Assembly (NCBI RefSeq): GCF_016127315.1
Contig: NZ_CP065997.1
Location: forward strand, 4,588,001 to 4,652,000
DNA length: 64,000 nt
Direction of reading: 5' to 3'
Source of the DNA: Achromobacter deleyi
GTDB taxonomy: Bacteria; Pseudomonadota; Gammaproteobacteria; Burkholderiales; Burkholderiaceae_B
Under the pieces are notes generated by a model. It was not told the origin of the DNA, did no database searches, and saw only the letters and a program-made list of their open reading frames with translations. A program made the position numbers and the translations under genes. This document shows positions 42,437 to 51,638 of this stretch, piece by piece. Position 1 is the first letter of the stretch. Every line of letters starts with the position of its first letter.

Positions 42437-44457
42437 GCGATCAAGACGACATCATTGAAGCTCCGCAGGATGCTGCCGAAGAGAGCGGCCCGGATAACTT
42501 TTTCATCGACATCCTGACCGGCAACAAGGAAAGCGCCTCAGCCAAGAAGCTGCTGGTGCAGAAGGTTCTGCGCCAGCTCATCGAAAGCTACGGGTTTGAT
42601 CGGAACGACCTGGAGGTGAATTACAGCCCCCAGATCTCTGGGCAAGGGCGCAAGCGCATCGACATCGCGATTTTCCGTCCCGATGCCGAGCACAACAACG
42701 ACAACCTGCAGCGCATCATCCTCTGCAAGAATCAGAAAAAGCGCGACAAGCTCCGCTCCATTGCCGAGGCCGACGCCGACCTGCGAGAGCTCAAGGAACT
42801 GCTGGAACTGATCCCAGGCGCGACCCTTGGCATGTGGACCAACGGGCAGGAGGAATTCCTGTTCCAGATCGAGCGCGCCCGTTTTGAAGTCCGGCCCAAA
42901 CCGTTGGGTGTTTGGCCGGTTCCGGGCGAGCGCACCACCGATCTCGATCGCACCGGCGGTGTCATTCAGGTCAGCGCCGAAGTGGAAGATCTGGAAGACG
43001 CCCTGATGCGCTGTCGCCAATATCTGAACCGCAACCTTGGTCTCGATCACAAGGATTCCTTCAAGCAGTTGGCCGTGCTGATGCTGGCCAAGATCCACGA
43101 CGAGACCCTGTCCACCGGTGAGCGCAAGTTCTGGATCAGGGGTGACGAGCCTTTCACCGAGGCCGGCCAACAGGCCATTGCTCAGCGCATCACCGAATCC
43201 ATTGCCGCCGCCAAGGCCTGGCAACCGAACCTGCTGACCCGTGGCTGGGATCTGACGCTGGCACCCCACGAGACCGCCCGCGTGGTCATGGAGCTGGCCC
43301 GTTACTCCCTGAGCGAAACCCAGCCCCGTTACCGTACCGGGGCCTTCCGTGCGGTTGCCCGCAGCGTGATGGACGGCCGCGAGGGCCGCTACCCCACGCC
43401 GCTCAACGTGGCCGAAATGGCGGTGGAGATGCTTGACCCGCAACCCGGCGAACGCATCATGGACTGCTCCAGCGGCACCGGCACCTTCCTGGCCATGACC
43501 GCCGCGCACATCTTCAAGAAGAAACTGGCAGGCCTCGGCACCACGCCTGAAGAGGCCACCAACGAACAGATCCGCCAGGCGCAAAACGAGACCGCCGCCT
43601 GGGCGGCCAGCAATGCCCTGGGCTGTGACATCGATCCCTTCCTCGCCGTCGCCAGCCGCATGAACGTGTTGTTCACCACCGGCAATCCCGGTCGTGTGTT
43701 CCGCATCGATGCTCGCACCTTCCCGGACGGGGATCTTGACGGTGTTGAGGATGCTTGTCGCGCGATGAGCCGGAACCTAGGAGATATGGATATAGTCCTG
43801 CTTAACCCCTGGTTCTCCACCCAAGACACCGTGAGCGACACCTCCATCCTGGAGCGCTACGACCTGGGCAACAACTGGGAGCGCGACGAAGAAGGTGGAT
43901 TCCGCAACACTGGCAATCTAAACATCGGCGGTGTGCCGCCCGAGGTGCTGTTTATCGAACGCGCCCTGCAATGGGTGAAGCCCGGCACCGGCCGCGTTGG
44001 CATCCTGTTGCCCGATGGCTTGCTGGGCAATCCCAGCGACGAGTACGTGCGCTGGTGGATTCTCCGCCACTGCGAGGTCTTGGCCTCGGTTGACCTGCCG
44101 GTGGAGCCGTTCAAGGTCACGGTGAAGGAATATGGCCTGACGCCTGCCTTGCCCAGTCTCTTGGTTCTGCGCCGCCGCAGCCAGGAAGAGCTCATCAATA
44201 CCGAACACCCCGAATACAAGGTCTTCATGGCCGTGGTGGACCGGGCTGGTGTAGACGCCCGGGGCAATCTCCTGTTCCAGCGAGCCCCCGATGGAGAGGA
44301 ACTGGTTTTCGATGAGGAAGTGATCGAGCGGGTTCGAGAAGGCGGTGAAGTGGAAATCCGTCGGACCACACGCCGTAACCGCCGTGTTCATGACGAGCTG
44401 CCGCTGGTGGCAGAGAAATACAAGGAATTCCGCGCAAACGGCGAGGTGACGTTATGA
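42433..44457 (+). CDS. mad4: Divergent N-6 DNA methyltransferase paralogue (MAD4-like)
   Basis: 674 residues, same layout as mad3: an N-terminal HsdR-N-like region (YGFDRNDLEVNYSP, RKRIDIAIF, then IILCKN where E-x-K is expected) and an HsdM-like domain with RYPTPLNVAEMAVEMLDPQP. Motif I is IMDCSSGTGTFLA (Asp344) and motif IV is NPWF (Asn458-Pro-Trp-Phe) instead of NPPF/Y. The Asn is kept, so activity is not excluded, but the altered second proline suggests a partner or altered-specificity role. The shared C-terminus (PVIAEKYREF in mad3, PLVAEKYKEF here) shows the two are duplicates. Confidence 0.87.
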   Translation: MSDQDDIIEAPQDAAEESGPDNFFIDILTGNKESASAKKLLVQKVLRQLIESYGFDRNDLEVNYSPQISGQGRKRIDIAIFRPDAEHNNDNLQRIILCKNQKKRDKLRSIAEADADLRELKELLELIPGATLGMWTNGQEEFLFQIERARFEVRPKPLGVWPVPGERTTDLDRTGGVIQVSAEVEDLEDALMRCRQYLNRNLGLDHKDSFKQLAVLMLAKIHDETLSTGERKFWIRGDEPFTEAGQQAIAQRITESIAAAKAWQPNLLTRGWDLTLAPHETARVVMELARYSLSETQPRYRTGAFRAVARSVMDGREGRYPTPLNVAEMAVEMLDPQPGERIMDCSSGTGTFLAMTAAHIFKKKLAGLGTTPEEATNEQIRQAQNETAAWAASNALGCDIDPFLAVASRMNVLFTTGNPGRVFRIDARTFPDGDLDGVEDACRAMSRNLGDMDIVLLNPWFSTQDTVSDTSILERYDLGNNWERDEEGGFRNTGNLNIGGVPPEVLFIERALQWVKPGTGRVGILLPDGLLGNPSDEYVRWWILRHCEVLASVDLPVEPFKVTVKEYGLTPALPSLLVLRRRSQEELINTEHPEYKVFMAVVDRAGVDARGNLLFQRAPDGEELVFDEEVIERVREGGEVEIRRTTRRNRRVHDELPLVAEKYKEFRANGEVTL

Positions 44458-45869
44458 GCAGAAAGTTTCAATGTAAGGTTGTGCCAAGTATCTGGATTGA
44501 ACACAACGGTCGCCGCCTTGACTGCGGGCCTTATGTGTCAGGAGCGATAGAAGCAAAAGAGCTTTTAAGTCAGATGAACACAACTCCGCTGACGGATTTG
44601 ACCACTGGGCATAAGGGTGGGATCTATAATGGTTCACCCTTTGTCCGGAACTATGTGGAAGATCCAGATCATGGCGTTCCATTTTTGACCACATCCTCTT
44701 TGCTTCAGGCTGATCTGACCAATCTTTCACTGCTGAGCAAGCGAGATGCCCGCTCCAGACAGCTTAGTTTCCTCGAAATAAAGCCGGATATGACTCTCAT
44801 TACCTGCTCTGGAAGCATCGGCAGAATGGCCTATGCCAGGTCAGACATGAAGGGGATTTGGTCAAATCAGGACATCATGAAGGTTGTCCCAAATCCAGAC
44901 TTAGTTAAATCTGGTTATCTCTATGCCTACCTATGCAGCAAGTTCGGAGTCCCTCTTATTGCCTCCGGAACATATGGCGCAATTATTCCGCATATTGAGC
45001 CGCAGCATATCGCCGATCTCCCTGTTCCGCGCCTTGGCATCGTGGAAGATCAGGCTCATGAGCTAGTTCAACAAGCCGCAAATAAACGCGTTGAAGCCAG
45101 TAGAATCATTGCGAGAGCTATCGCGCAATTAGAAAGTGCCGCGGGCCTACAAGCGCTACCTTCCAGTAAATCAGATGGCATTCCACTCAGCTTGAGTGTC
45201 ACACCTTCTTCGAACCTGATGAAGCGGATGGACGGCGCCTTTCATAGTTTGTTTCATCGTGATGCTGTAAGGGCCCTCGAAACCGCATCGGTTCCGACGA
45301 CCACTGTAGCAAATAAGGCGGTATCCATAGTCGAGCCGAAACGATTCAAGAGAATCCAGATTGATGATCCGGAGTTTGGTATTCCAATGTTCGGAACATC
45401 GGCATTGATGTGGGCGGACCCACAGCCCAGCTATCTCATACCAAAAAACATGAGTGATATTGATGAGCTGTTGGTAGATCAGAAGACAGTGCTCGTTCCT
45501 CGATCTGGGCAGATATCTGGCATTATCGGCACTGCCGTCCTTCCTTATGGCGCCATAGTTGGATCTGCTGTCTCAGAAGATGCAATTAGAATTAATTGCT
45601 CGAATGAGATTATTGCCGGTTTTCTTTTCATTGTACTTAGATCCGAGTATGGGCGCCGCCAACTCAAAGCTCGCGCATATGGCTCCTCCATTCCGCATCT
45701 AGATGTTAACCAGATCGGGGAAACTCTGGTGCCTGACCTAGATGATGAGGTCATCGAGGAAATTGGTGCAATGGGCCTACAGAGCGCCAAACTTCGACAT
45801 GAGGCCATTGAACACGAAGGCAAAGCCCGCCGCCTCGTGGAGCGTGCAATCGAAGAGGGCGGCCGCTAA
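44454..45869 (+). CDS. mad5: Type I restriction S-like specificity subunit (MAD5-like)
   Basis: 471 residues. Two related halves are visible: DPDHGVPFLTTSSLLQADL near residue 70 and DPEFGIPMFGTSALMWADP near residue 305. Each is followed by a 'can be tested, no repeat' core (TLITCSGSIGRMAYARSDM; TVLVPRSGQISGIIGTAVL) and PHIEPQHIADLPVP or PHLDVNQIGETLVP ends. This is the two-TRD layout of HsdS, giving a bipartite recognition sequence to the methylases. Codon use is AT-richer than mad3 and mad4, as expected for a gene under specificity exchange. It overlaps mad4 by 4 bp and mad6 by one base. Confidence 0.85.
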   Translation: MSRKFQCKVVPSIWIEHNGRRLDCGPYVSGAIEAKELLSQMNTTPLTDLTTGHKGGIYNGSPFVRNYVEDPDHGVPFLTTSSLLQADLTNLSLLSKRDARSRQLSFLEIKPDMTLITCSGSIGRMAYARSDMKGIWSNQDIMKVVPNPDLVKSGYLYAYLCSKFGVPLIASGTYGAIIPHIEPQHIADLPVPRLGIVEDQAHELVQQAANKRVEASRIIARAIAQLESAAGLQALPSSKSDGIPLSLSVTPSSNLMKRMDGAFHSLFHRDAVRALETASVPTTTVANKAVSIVEPKRFKRIQIDDPEFGIPMFGTSALMWADPQPSYLIPKNMSDIDELLVDQKTVLVPRSGQISGIIGTAVLPYGAIVGSAVSEDAIRINCSNEIIAGFLFIVLRSEYGRRQLKARAYGSSIPHLDVNQIGETLVPDLDDEVIEEIGAMGLQSAKLRHEAIEHEGKARRLVERAIEEGGR

Positions 45870-48800
45870 TGGCAAAAGTCATACCCATCGGGCAACCCGC
45901 GAACGAATCTGAACGTCAGGCCATTGGTTTCCTCCGGGATCATCTTCCCGATGGCTGGCTGATCTTCCATAACTTCGAGATGCGCCAAGGGCAGGAGGTG
46001 TTCGAAATCGACATCGCCATCCTCGCGCCTCATGCGGTGTATCTGGTGGATGTCAAAGGGACGCGGGGCAACATCGATGTGTATGGCTCCAAGTGGTATC
46101 CGCAGGGGCGGCAACCGTTTCACTCGCCCCTCGCGAAGCTTCGTCACCACGCGAAGGTGATGGCCAGCTTCATCCGCGATAGCAATCCCGGTCAGATCGA
46201 GCTGCGCAAGGCTCATGTCCATGCCGCGGTGTTGCTCACTGCTGATGACGCCGCCGTGTTCGATCAGGCGGGCATCGACAGCCCGGACGTGACCGACTTC
46301 AAGCACTGCCTGAAATACTTCCGCGACGCGAGCCGTATCCCTGACAACCGGCTGGATAACATCACCCGCTTCCACTCGCAGATCGCCAAGGCAATCACCG
46401 GCACCGCCAAGCCTAAGAGCGCGGCGCTGGTGTTCCGCGACTGGCAGGTGGAAGAGAAGCTGGGCGGCACCGACCGCTACACCGAGTACCGCGCCAAACA
46501 CAACCTGTTGGGCAAGAGTGGCGGCATGGCCCGCCTGCGGGTCTACCAGGCAGACCCATACCAGGATGAGGCCGCCCGCAAGGCAGAGTTCAAGAAGATC
46601 AGCAACGCCTATCGCGCCGTGGCGCACATGCCGACCCACGCCAATGTGTTGGCGGTGAAGGATCTGTTCGTCTCAGACGATGAAGACAAGGTGGTGCTGG
46701 TCACTGAGGATCTGCCTGGCCAGGCCCTGCGCCTGCACATCAACAAGGTCTCGATGGCGCTGACCTTCGATCAGAAGCTCCAAGTGATGCGCGACGTGCT
46801 GTCGGCCCTGGACCATGCGCACCGGCATGAGGTGATCCACCGCAACCTGACCCCGGACGCCATTCTGCTGACCAAGGGCGGCCAGGCCCGGGTAACCGAT
46901 TTCGATTTCGCCAGGGTGGGCAAGAACCGCACCTCTACCATCGCCGATCAGGTGGTGGATGATCTGGATGCTGTCTACCAGGCTCCAGAGTGCTTCAAGG
47001 ACCCGACCCAGGCCAGCATTGCCTCTGACCTCTATGCCGCCGGGCTCATTTTTTACGAGCTGCTGACCGGCGAGCTGCCATTTGAAAGCGTCGACCAGAT
47101 GATGGAGGCCGATGGCAAGTTCCCCATCAAGCCGTCGGAGCACAAGCCGGACCTGCCCAAGGGGATCGACGAGTGGTTGCAGAAGTTCTGCGAGTTTGAC
47201 CCCGAGGAGCGGCAAACGAGCGCAGCCATCGCTCGCAAGGCCCTGGATGACCTGATTCTGCCCGAGGCCAAGAACGACTCCGGCCCGGCCGTGGTTGTGC
47301 CACAGCTCCCGGATGGCCTGATGAACTTGCCGCAGGATTTCATCCTGGCGGATCGCTTCCGCATTCAGAAGAAGCTGGGTAGCGGCGGCTTCGGCGTCGC
47401 CTACAAGGTGTTCGATTCCCTGGGCGATGTGGTGCGCGTCATCAAGCTGGTGACCAAGGACCGCCGCAGCGTGTACGAACGGCTGCGCCGCGAGTACAAG
47501 ACCCTGACCAATCTCCCCGAACATCCGCATGTGGTGAAGGTGATCTGGGCGGATCGCATGGCCGATGCCAAGCAGACGCCTTACATTGTCTTTGAGTATG
47601 TGGAAGGTTTGGATGTTTCCGATCTGATCGATGCCGAGGCGTTGTCGCTGGATGATGCCGTGCGCATCGTGCGCGAGGCAGCCGAGGGGCTGGCCCATCT
47701 CCACAAGCACGGCGTTTACCATCAGGACGTCAAGCCCTCCAATCTGCTATGGACGGACAAAGGCGTTCGCATCATCGATTTCAACGTCGCGGTCTCCGAG
47801 AACGATGAGGTTCAAGGTGGTGGCGGCACGCGCCGTTACCTGCCGCCGGATTACGACTACTCCTCCGAGCCGGATGCTTCGGATCGAATGGATCGTGACC
47901 TCTATGCCTTGGGCATCTCCTTCTATGAGTGCCTGACCGGCAAGTATCCATTCGACGATCCCACGCCACCGATCAAGACTCAGCTCAGGGACCCCAAGCA
48001 GTTCAAAGGCTGCGCCGACCTCAGCTCGTCGCTGGTCAATGTGCTGGCGAAGATGATCGCGCCGGAGCGCAAGGATCGGTTTGCGTCGGCGGAGGAGTTC
48101 TTGATTACCCTGGCCGAGGTCAAGCGCCTGCGCTCGGTGCTGACGACCGGCGAGATTGGTGCCGGACCCAAGGTGGTGTCCAAGCTGGGTTTCGAGCTGA
48201 CCAAGCCCAACACCAACCCCTTTGTAACCCACCTGCTGACGCTCTATAGCCAGAGCCAGGTGTCCAACGCAGGCACCCGTGGCCTCGACGAAGTTGGCAA
48301 GGCCACCTACGTGTCGACTTATCTGGACGAAAAGCTCAAGCCCACGCTGCTAAAGGGCGAGTTCCGTTTGGTCATCATCAGCGGTAACGCCGGCGACGGC
48401 AAGACGGCCTTCATCCAGCAGTTCGAGGCCTTTGTCGAGAGCAAGGGCGCACAGATACAGCGCGGCGCGAACGGGGCTGTGTTCCAGCTCAAGGGGCATA
48501 CCTACCAAAGCAACTACGACGGCAGCCAGGATGAAGGCGACGAGCGCAACGATGCCGTGCTTCAGAAGTTCTTCGCTCCCTTCGCGGGCAAAGATGCCTC
48601 CGGCTGGCCCGAGAATCAGACCCGCCTAATCGCCATCAACGAGGGACGGCTGGTCGACTTCTTCCTTGAGCATGAAGAAGAGTTCCCGTTGCTTGCCAAG
48701 CAGATCCAGCAGGGCTTGGCCGGAGCTGCTCCGGAAGACGGTATCGCAGTTATCAACCTCAACCTGCGCTCGGTGGTCGCCGAACCCGAGGAAGGTCAGC

Positions 48801-50011
48801 CTTCGATTCTGGAGCGACTGATCGCTCGCATGACGCAGCAGGAATACTGGCAGGCATGCGACAAGTGCGATCTCAAGGGCAAATGCTACGCCTATCACAA
48901 CGCCCGGACCTTCCAGGACCCGGTTGCCGGTCCCAAGGTGATTGAGCGCCTGAAGATGCTCTACACCATTACGCACCTGCGCGGCCGACTGCACATCACC
49001 ATGCGCGACCTTCGTTCGGCGCTGGCCTTCATGCTGGTAGGCACCCAGGATTGCGACGGCATTCACCACCTCTATCAGAACGGCGGAGAAGAAATCCAGA
49101 ATCGCATCCTTGACGGTTTCTATTTCAACTCGTGGCTTGGCGGGGCGGAAGGATCCAATGACCGGCTGATTGCCTTGCTGCGCGAAATTGACGTTGCCGA
49201 AGTCAGCAATCCCGACCTGGACCGCGAGCTTGGCTTCCTCAATCCCAAGACCAAGACCATGAGCCGCTTCTCGTTCGCGGAGCGGGCTGGGTATGACGAT
49301 GAACTTGTGGCGACGCTGTTCCGCAATCTGCCTCGCGATTACTCGTCGAAGAACCGAGCGCGACTGATCGCCAAGCATCGCAATTATCTATCGCATATGC
49401 GCCGTCGCCACTTCTTTGAGCGACGCGACACCGGCTGGAAGGAGATGCTGCCATATGGAAGCATCGATCCCTTCCTAGATGCCATTGAGCAGCCGGGAGC
49501 GAAAAGCGCAGATGAGGTTACAGCTATTCTTCGAGCCATCAACCGGGGCGAAGGTCTGAGCGATCCGGCGCGTTTGGGCAACCAGTTGGCGCTGCGTGTT
49601 CGCCAGGTGGATAAGGGCACCATCCGCAGTTACCGTCTCTTTGACGGCAACCATTTCACGCTCCGCACCGAGCAGGAAACAGCGGCTCATCCTTTCCTTG
49701 AATGCCTGTCTCAGGCGCTAGTGCTGCTTTACGACTCCGGTGACGGGCATAAGGCCAGCCTGCGCATCAATCTTGACATCTATGAAATGCTGATGCGGCT
49801 CAACAACGGCTACCGTCCCAGCATCGAGGAACATGAAGGTTTCCTGTTAAGTCTGGCGGTATTCAAAAACCTGTTATCTGCTGCACTCTATCAAGAAGTT
49901 CTGCTGACGGAAAATGGGCTCCGGTTCTACCAGATAAACAGAAAAGAGGATGGCGTATTGGCATTGGGTGTTTCTGAAAAGGGGGCTGAATATCATGTCA
50001 ATCAAGGGTAG
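45869..50011 (+). CDS. mad6: NERD - double protein kinase - P-loop ATPase (MAD6-like)
   Basis: 1380 residues. A NERD nuclease-like domain at about 10-130 has EIDIAILAPHAVYLVDVKG (Asp48, Asp61, Lys63). A first kinase-like domain (about 195-465) is degenerate: the catalytic loop is HRNLTPDA (Asn326 for Asp, Thr328 for Lys). A second kinase domain (about 490-755) is near canonical: KKLGSGGFGVAYK, VIKL with Lys526, HQDVKPSN with Asp620 and Lys622, and DFN at 637-639 for DFG. The C-terminal half carries a P-loop, SGNAGDGKTAF (Lys845), and a CxxCx5C cluster at 997-1006. It probably senses infection and signals by phosphorylation; that is inference. Confidence 0.87.
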   Translation: MAKVIPIGQPANESERQAIGFLRDHLPDGWLIFHNFEMRQGQEVFEIDIAILAPHAVYLVDVKGTRGNIDVYGSKWYPQGRQPFHSPLAKLRHHAKVMASFIRDSNPGQIELRKAHVHAAVLLTADDAAVFDQAGIDSPDVTDFKHCLKYFRDASRIPDNRLDNITRFHSQIAKAITGTAKPKSAALVFRDWQVEEKLGGTDRYTEYRAKHNLLGKSGGMARLRVYQADPYQDEAARKAEFKKISNAYRAVAHMPTHANVLAVKDLFVSDDEDKVVLVTEDLPGQALRLHINKVSMALTFDQKLQVMRDVLSALDHAHRHEVIHRNLTPDAILLTKGGQARVTDFDFARVGKNRTSTIADQVVDDLDAVYQAPECFKDPTQASIASDLYAAGLIFYELLTGELPFESVDQMMEADGKFPIKPSEHKPDLPKGIDEWLQKFCEFDPEERQTSAAIARKALDDLILPEAKNDSGPAVVVPQLPDGLMNLPQDFILADRFRIQKKLGSGGFGVAYKVFDSLGDVVRVIKLVTKDRRSVYERLRREYKTLTNLPEHPHVVKVIWADRMADAKQTPYIVFEYVEGLDVSDLIDAEALSLDDAVRIVREAAEGLAHLHKHGVYHQDVKPSNLLWTDKGVRIIDFNVAVSENDEVQGGGGTRRYLPPDYDYSSEPDASDRMDRDLYALGISFYECLTGKYPFDDPTPPIKTQLRDPKQFKGCADLSSSLVNVLAKMIAPERKDRFASAEEFLITLAEVKRLRSVLTTGEIGAGPKVVSKLGFELTKPNTNPFVTHLLTLYSQSQVSNAGTRGLDEVGKATYVSTYLDEKLKPTLLKGEFRLVIISGNAGDGKTAFIQQFEAFVESKGAQIQRGANGAVFQLKGHTYQSNYDGSQDEGDERNDAVLQKFFAPFAGKDASGWPENQTRLIAINEGRLVDFFLEHEEEFPLLAKQIQQGLAGAAPEDGIAVINLNLRSVVAEPEEGQPSILERLIARMTQQEYWQACDKCDLKGKCYAYHNARTFQDPVAGPKVIERLKMLYTITHLRGRLHITMRDLRSALAFMLVGTQDCDGIHHLYQNGGEEIQNRILDGFYFNSWLGGAEGSNDRLIALLREIDVAEVSNPDLDRELGFLNPKTKTMSRFSFAERAGYDDELVATLFRNLPRDYSSKNRARLIAKHRNYLSHMRRRHFFERRDTGWKEMLPYGSIDPFLDAIEQPGAKSADEVTAILRAINRGEGLSDPARLGNQLALRVRQVDKGTIRSYRLFDGNHFTLRTEQETAAHPFLECLSQALVLLYDSGDGHKASLRINLDIYEMLMRLNNGYRPSIEEHEGFLLSLAVFKNLLSAALYQEVLLTENGLRFYQINRKEDGVLALGVSEKGAEYHVNQG

Positions 50012-51638
50012 AGACAAGGAATTCAGAACACCTAAGGTCAGTTATTTGCATTGGCAGCACACGGAAATGGATCGTGTGCTGACCATGCTATTTCCTCGCC
50101 TCAAATTCAATGGCTATGGCAGTCGCAAGCCGCCACGCGCAAATATTTTGCAGCCAGAAGAATTTGCAGATGAAATGATGCTGTCCGAAGAGGTTAAGCA
50201 GTATTTTGAGGGCTTTGACGAACATCCCTCCATTGTCCACAAGTGGGTAGAGACCGAACTTCTTGATGTGGTAAATCGGGGCAAGTCGAATCAAGCTGTC
50301 GCCTCTCCACGACCGCTTCATGGAGAGACCTACAAATTTCGAAATGCGAAGCACTGCCGTGACTATGGGGCAGCCGAGCAGATTTATTGGATGCTCTACT
50401 ATGCCCGCAAAGGCAAGGGCCAGGCCGCCCGAGACACGCTAAAGCGCTTCTTTTTTCCTGGGATTGACCATGTAACCGGTAGGCATGAATCCGGCACGGT
50501 CGTCGATGTAGAAACCCAAGCGCTACTTCGCTTCGATTCTCAAGTTACTCAGGACACACAGGACTCCAAGGAGCCCGAGCGCTTTCCACCACTTCTGATC
50601 GATCATGCCGACACCATGGCCGACGACCTTCTGCGGCTATTGGCCTATGAGCCCTATATTCCTCGCTCGGTGCTGGTGGATTACCTAAAAACCCTGATGG
50701 CATTCCATCTGGCGCTCTACCACCTCAAGCTGTTGCAGATACTGCCCAAGCTGGTGAAGCAGCGCTCGGACAATGCGCTGGAGAGTTCACCTGATCCCGT
50801 GGCGCTGGTCGTGGATATGGGGAACGTCAACAATCCGCATATGGTCGAGCTGGCTCGCAGGTCCACTGACCGGCTCTATCGCCAGATTCCTGCCTTTGTG
50901 CAGGCCAATTTCGTCGTCAAGAAGCTCGATGAGATGGCGGAATACCTGAGCAAGAAGACGGGCAAGCTGGCTACTCCAGGGGGCGGCGTGTTCACCGTCG
51001 GCGATCTGGTTTCTCTACTGAAGCCCGAGCACGACGCCGAGCTCCAAGCCTACTTCAAGTTCCGCCTGGCCAGCTTGATCGAGGAATCGACCTCTGGAAA
51101 CGAGGACATCGATCCGGAAATCCGGGAAGTCACCGCCATGGGCCTTGGTGAGTTCGAATCCTTCATCGAAATCCTGATGGCATATCGCGGGAAGTATCAC
51201 CGCCAGTACATCACTGAGTGCCTGGACTCACTGCTGCTGAAGAACAAGGAGAACGGCCTGTTGGCCCAATCCCGAACCAAGGGAAGTCCTCGGCGGTTTG
51301 TGCTGGGAAGCAAGCTTCTTGAAGTGCTCCTTCAGGTGGCTGTGCTCACTCAGGATGGCGGGCGTTTCGTGACCCGCGAGGTTCGCATTGAGGAGTTGCT
51401 GGCCTTTTTGAGAAGCCGCTACGGCCTTCACATCGACCGGCTGCCGGAAGGAGCACAGGCCAACAGCAGCATCCTCGACAGACGCGCCCTGCGCCTCAAT
51501 CTAGAAGCCTTCAAGCGTCGCCTGCGTGAAATCGGGTTCTACGAGGACCTGTCGGATGCCTACGTGACCCAGAAGGTATCGCCCCGCTATGCGATTGAGA
51601 GAAATGACGGAACAGATAAAACCGGGAGGCGTGCATGA
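49995..51638 (+). CDS. mad7: MADS protein of unknown fold (MAD7-like)
   Basis: 547 residues from the ATG at 49995, which lies 17 bp inside the end of mad6. No membrane segment, nucleotide-binding or nuclease motif can be recognised. Notable conserved-looking stretches are YAAEQIYWMLYYARKG-like, YEPYIPRSVLVDYLKTLMAF, LYHLKLLQILPKLVKQRS and VTREVRIEELLAFLRSRYGL. The C-terminal part resembles a winged helix by pattern only. Tight coupling between mad6 and mad8 suggests it bridges the kinase and the translocase. The name follows my memory of the eight-gene MADS set. Confidence 0.75.
   Translation: MSIKGRDKEFRTPKVSYLHWQHTEMDRVLTMLFPRLKFNGYGSRKPPRANILQPEEFADEMMLSEEVKQYFEGFDEHPSIVHKWVETELLDVVNRGKSNQAVASPRPLHGETYKFRNAKHCRDYGAAEQIYWMLYYARKGKGQAARDTLKRFFFPGIDHVTGRHESGTVVDVETQALLRFDSQVTQDTQDSKEPERFPPLLIDHADTMADDLLRLLAYEPYIPRSVLVDYLKTLMAFHLALYHLKLLQILPKLVKQRSDNALESSPDPVALVVDMGNVNNPHMVELARRSTDRLYRQIPAFVQANFVVKKLDEMAEYLSKKTGKLATPGGGVFTVGDLVSLLKPEHDAELQAYFKFRLASLIEESTSGNEDIDPEIREVTAMGLGEFESFIEILMAYRGKYHRQYITECLDSLLLKNKENGLLAQSRTKGSPRRFVLGSKLLEVLLQVAVLTQDGGRFVTREVRIEELLAFLRSRYGLHIDRLPEGAQANSSILDRRALRLNLEAFKRRLREIGFYEDLSDAYVTQKVSPRYAIERNDGTDKTGRRA

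Noticed and set aside
40433..45869. Classical type I restriction-modification system
   Set aside because: Two methylases and an S subunit are present but no HsdR motor-nuclease follows; kinase and HerA-type genes do, which fits MADS instead.
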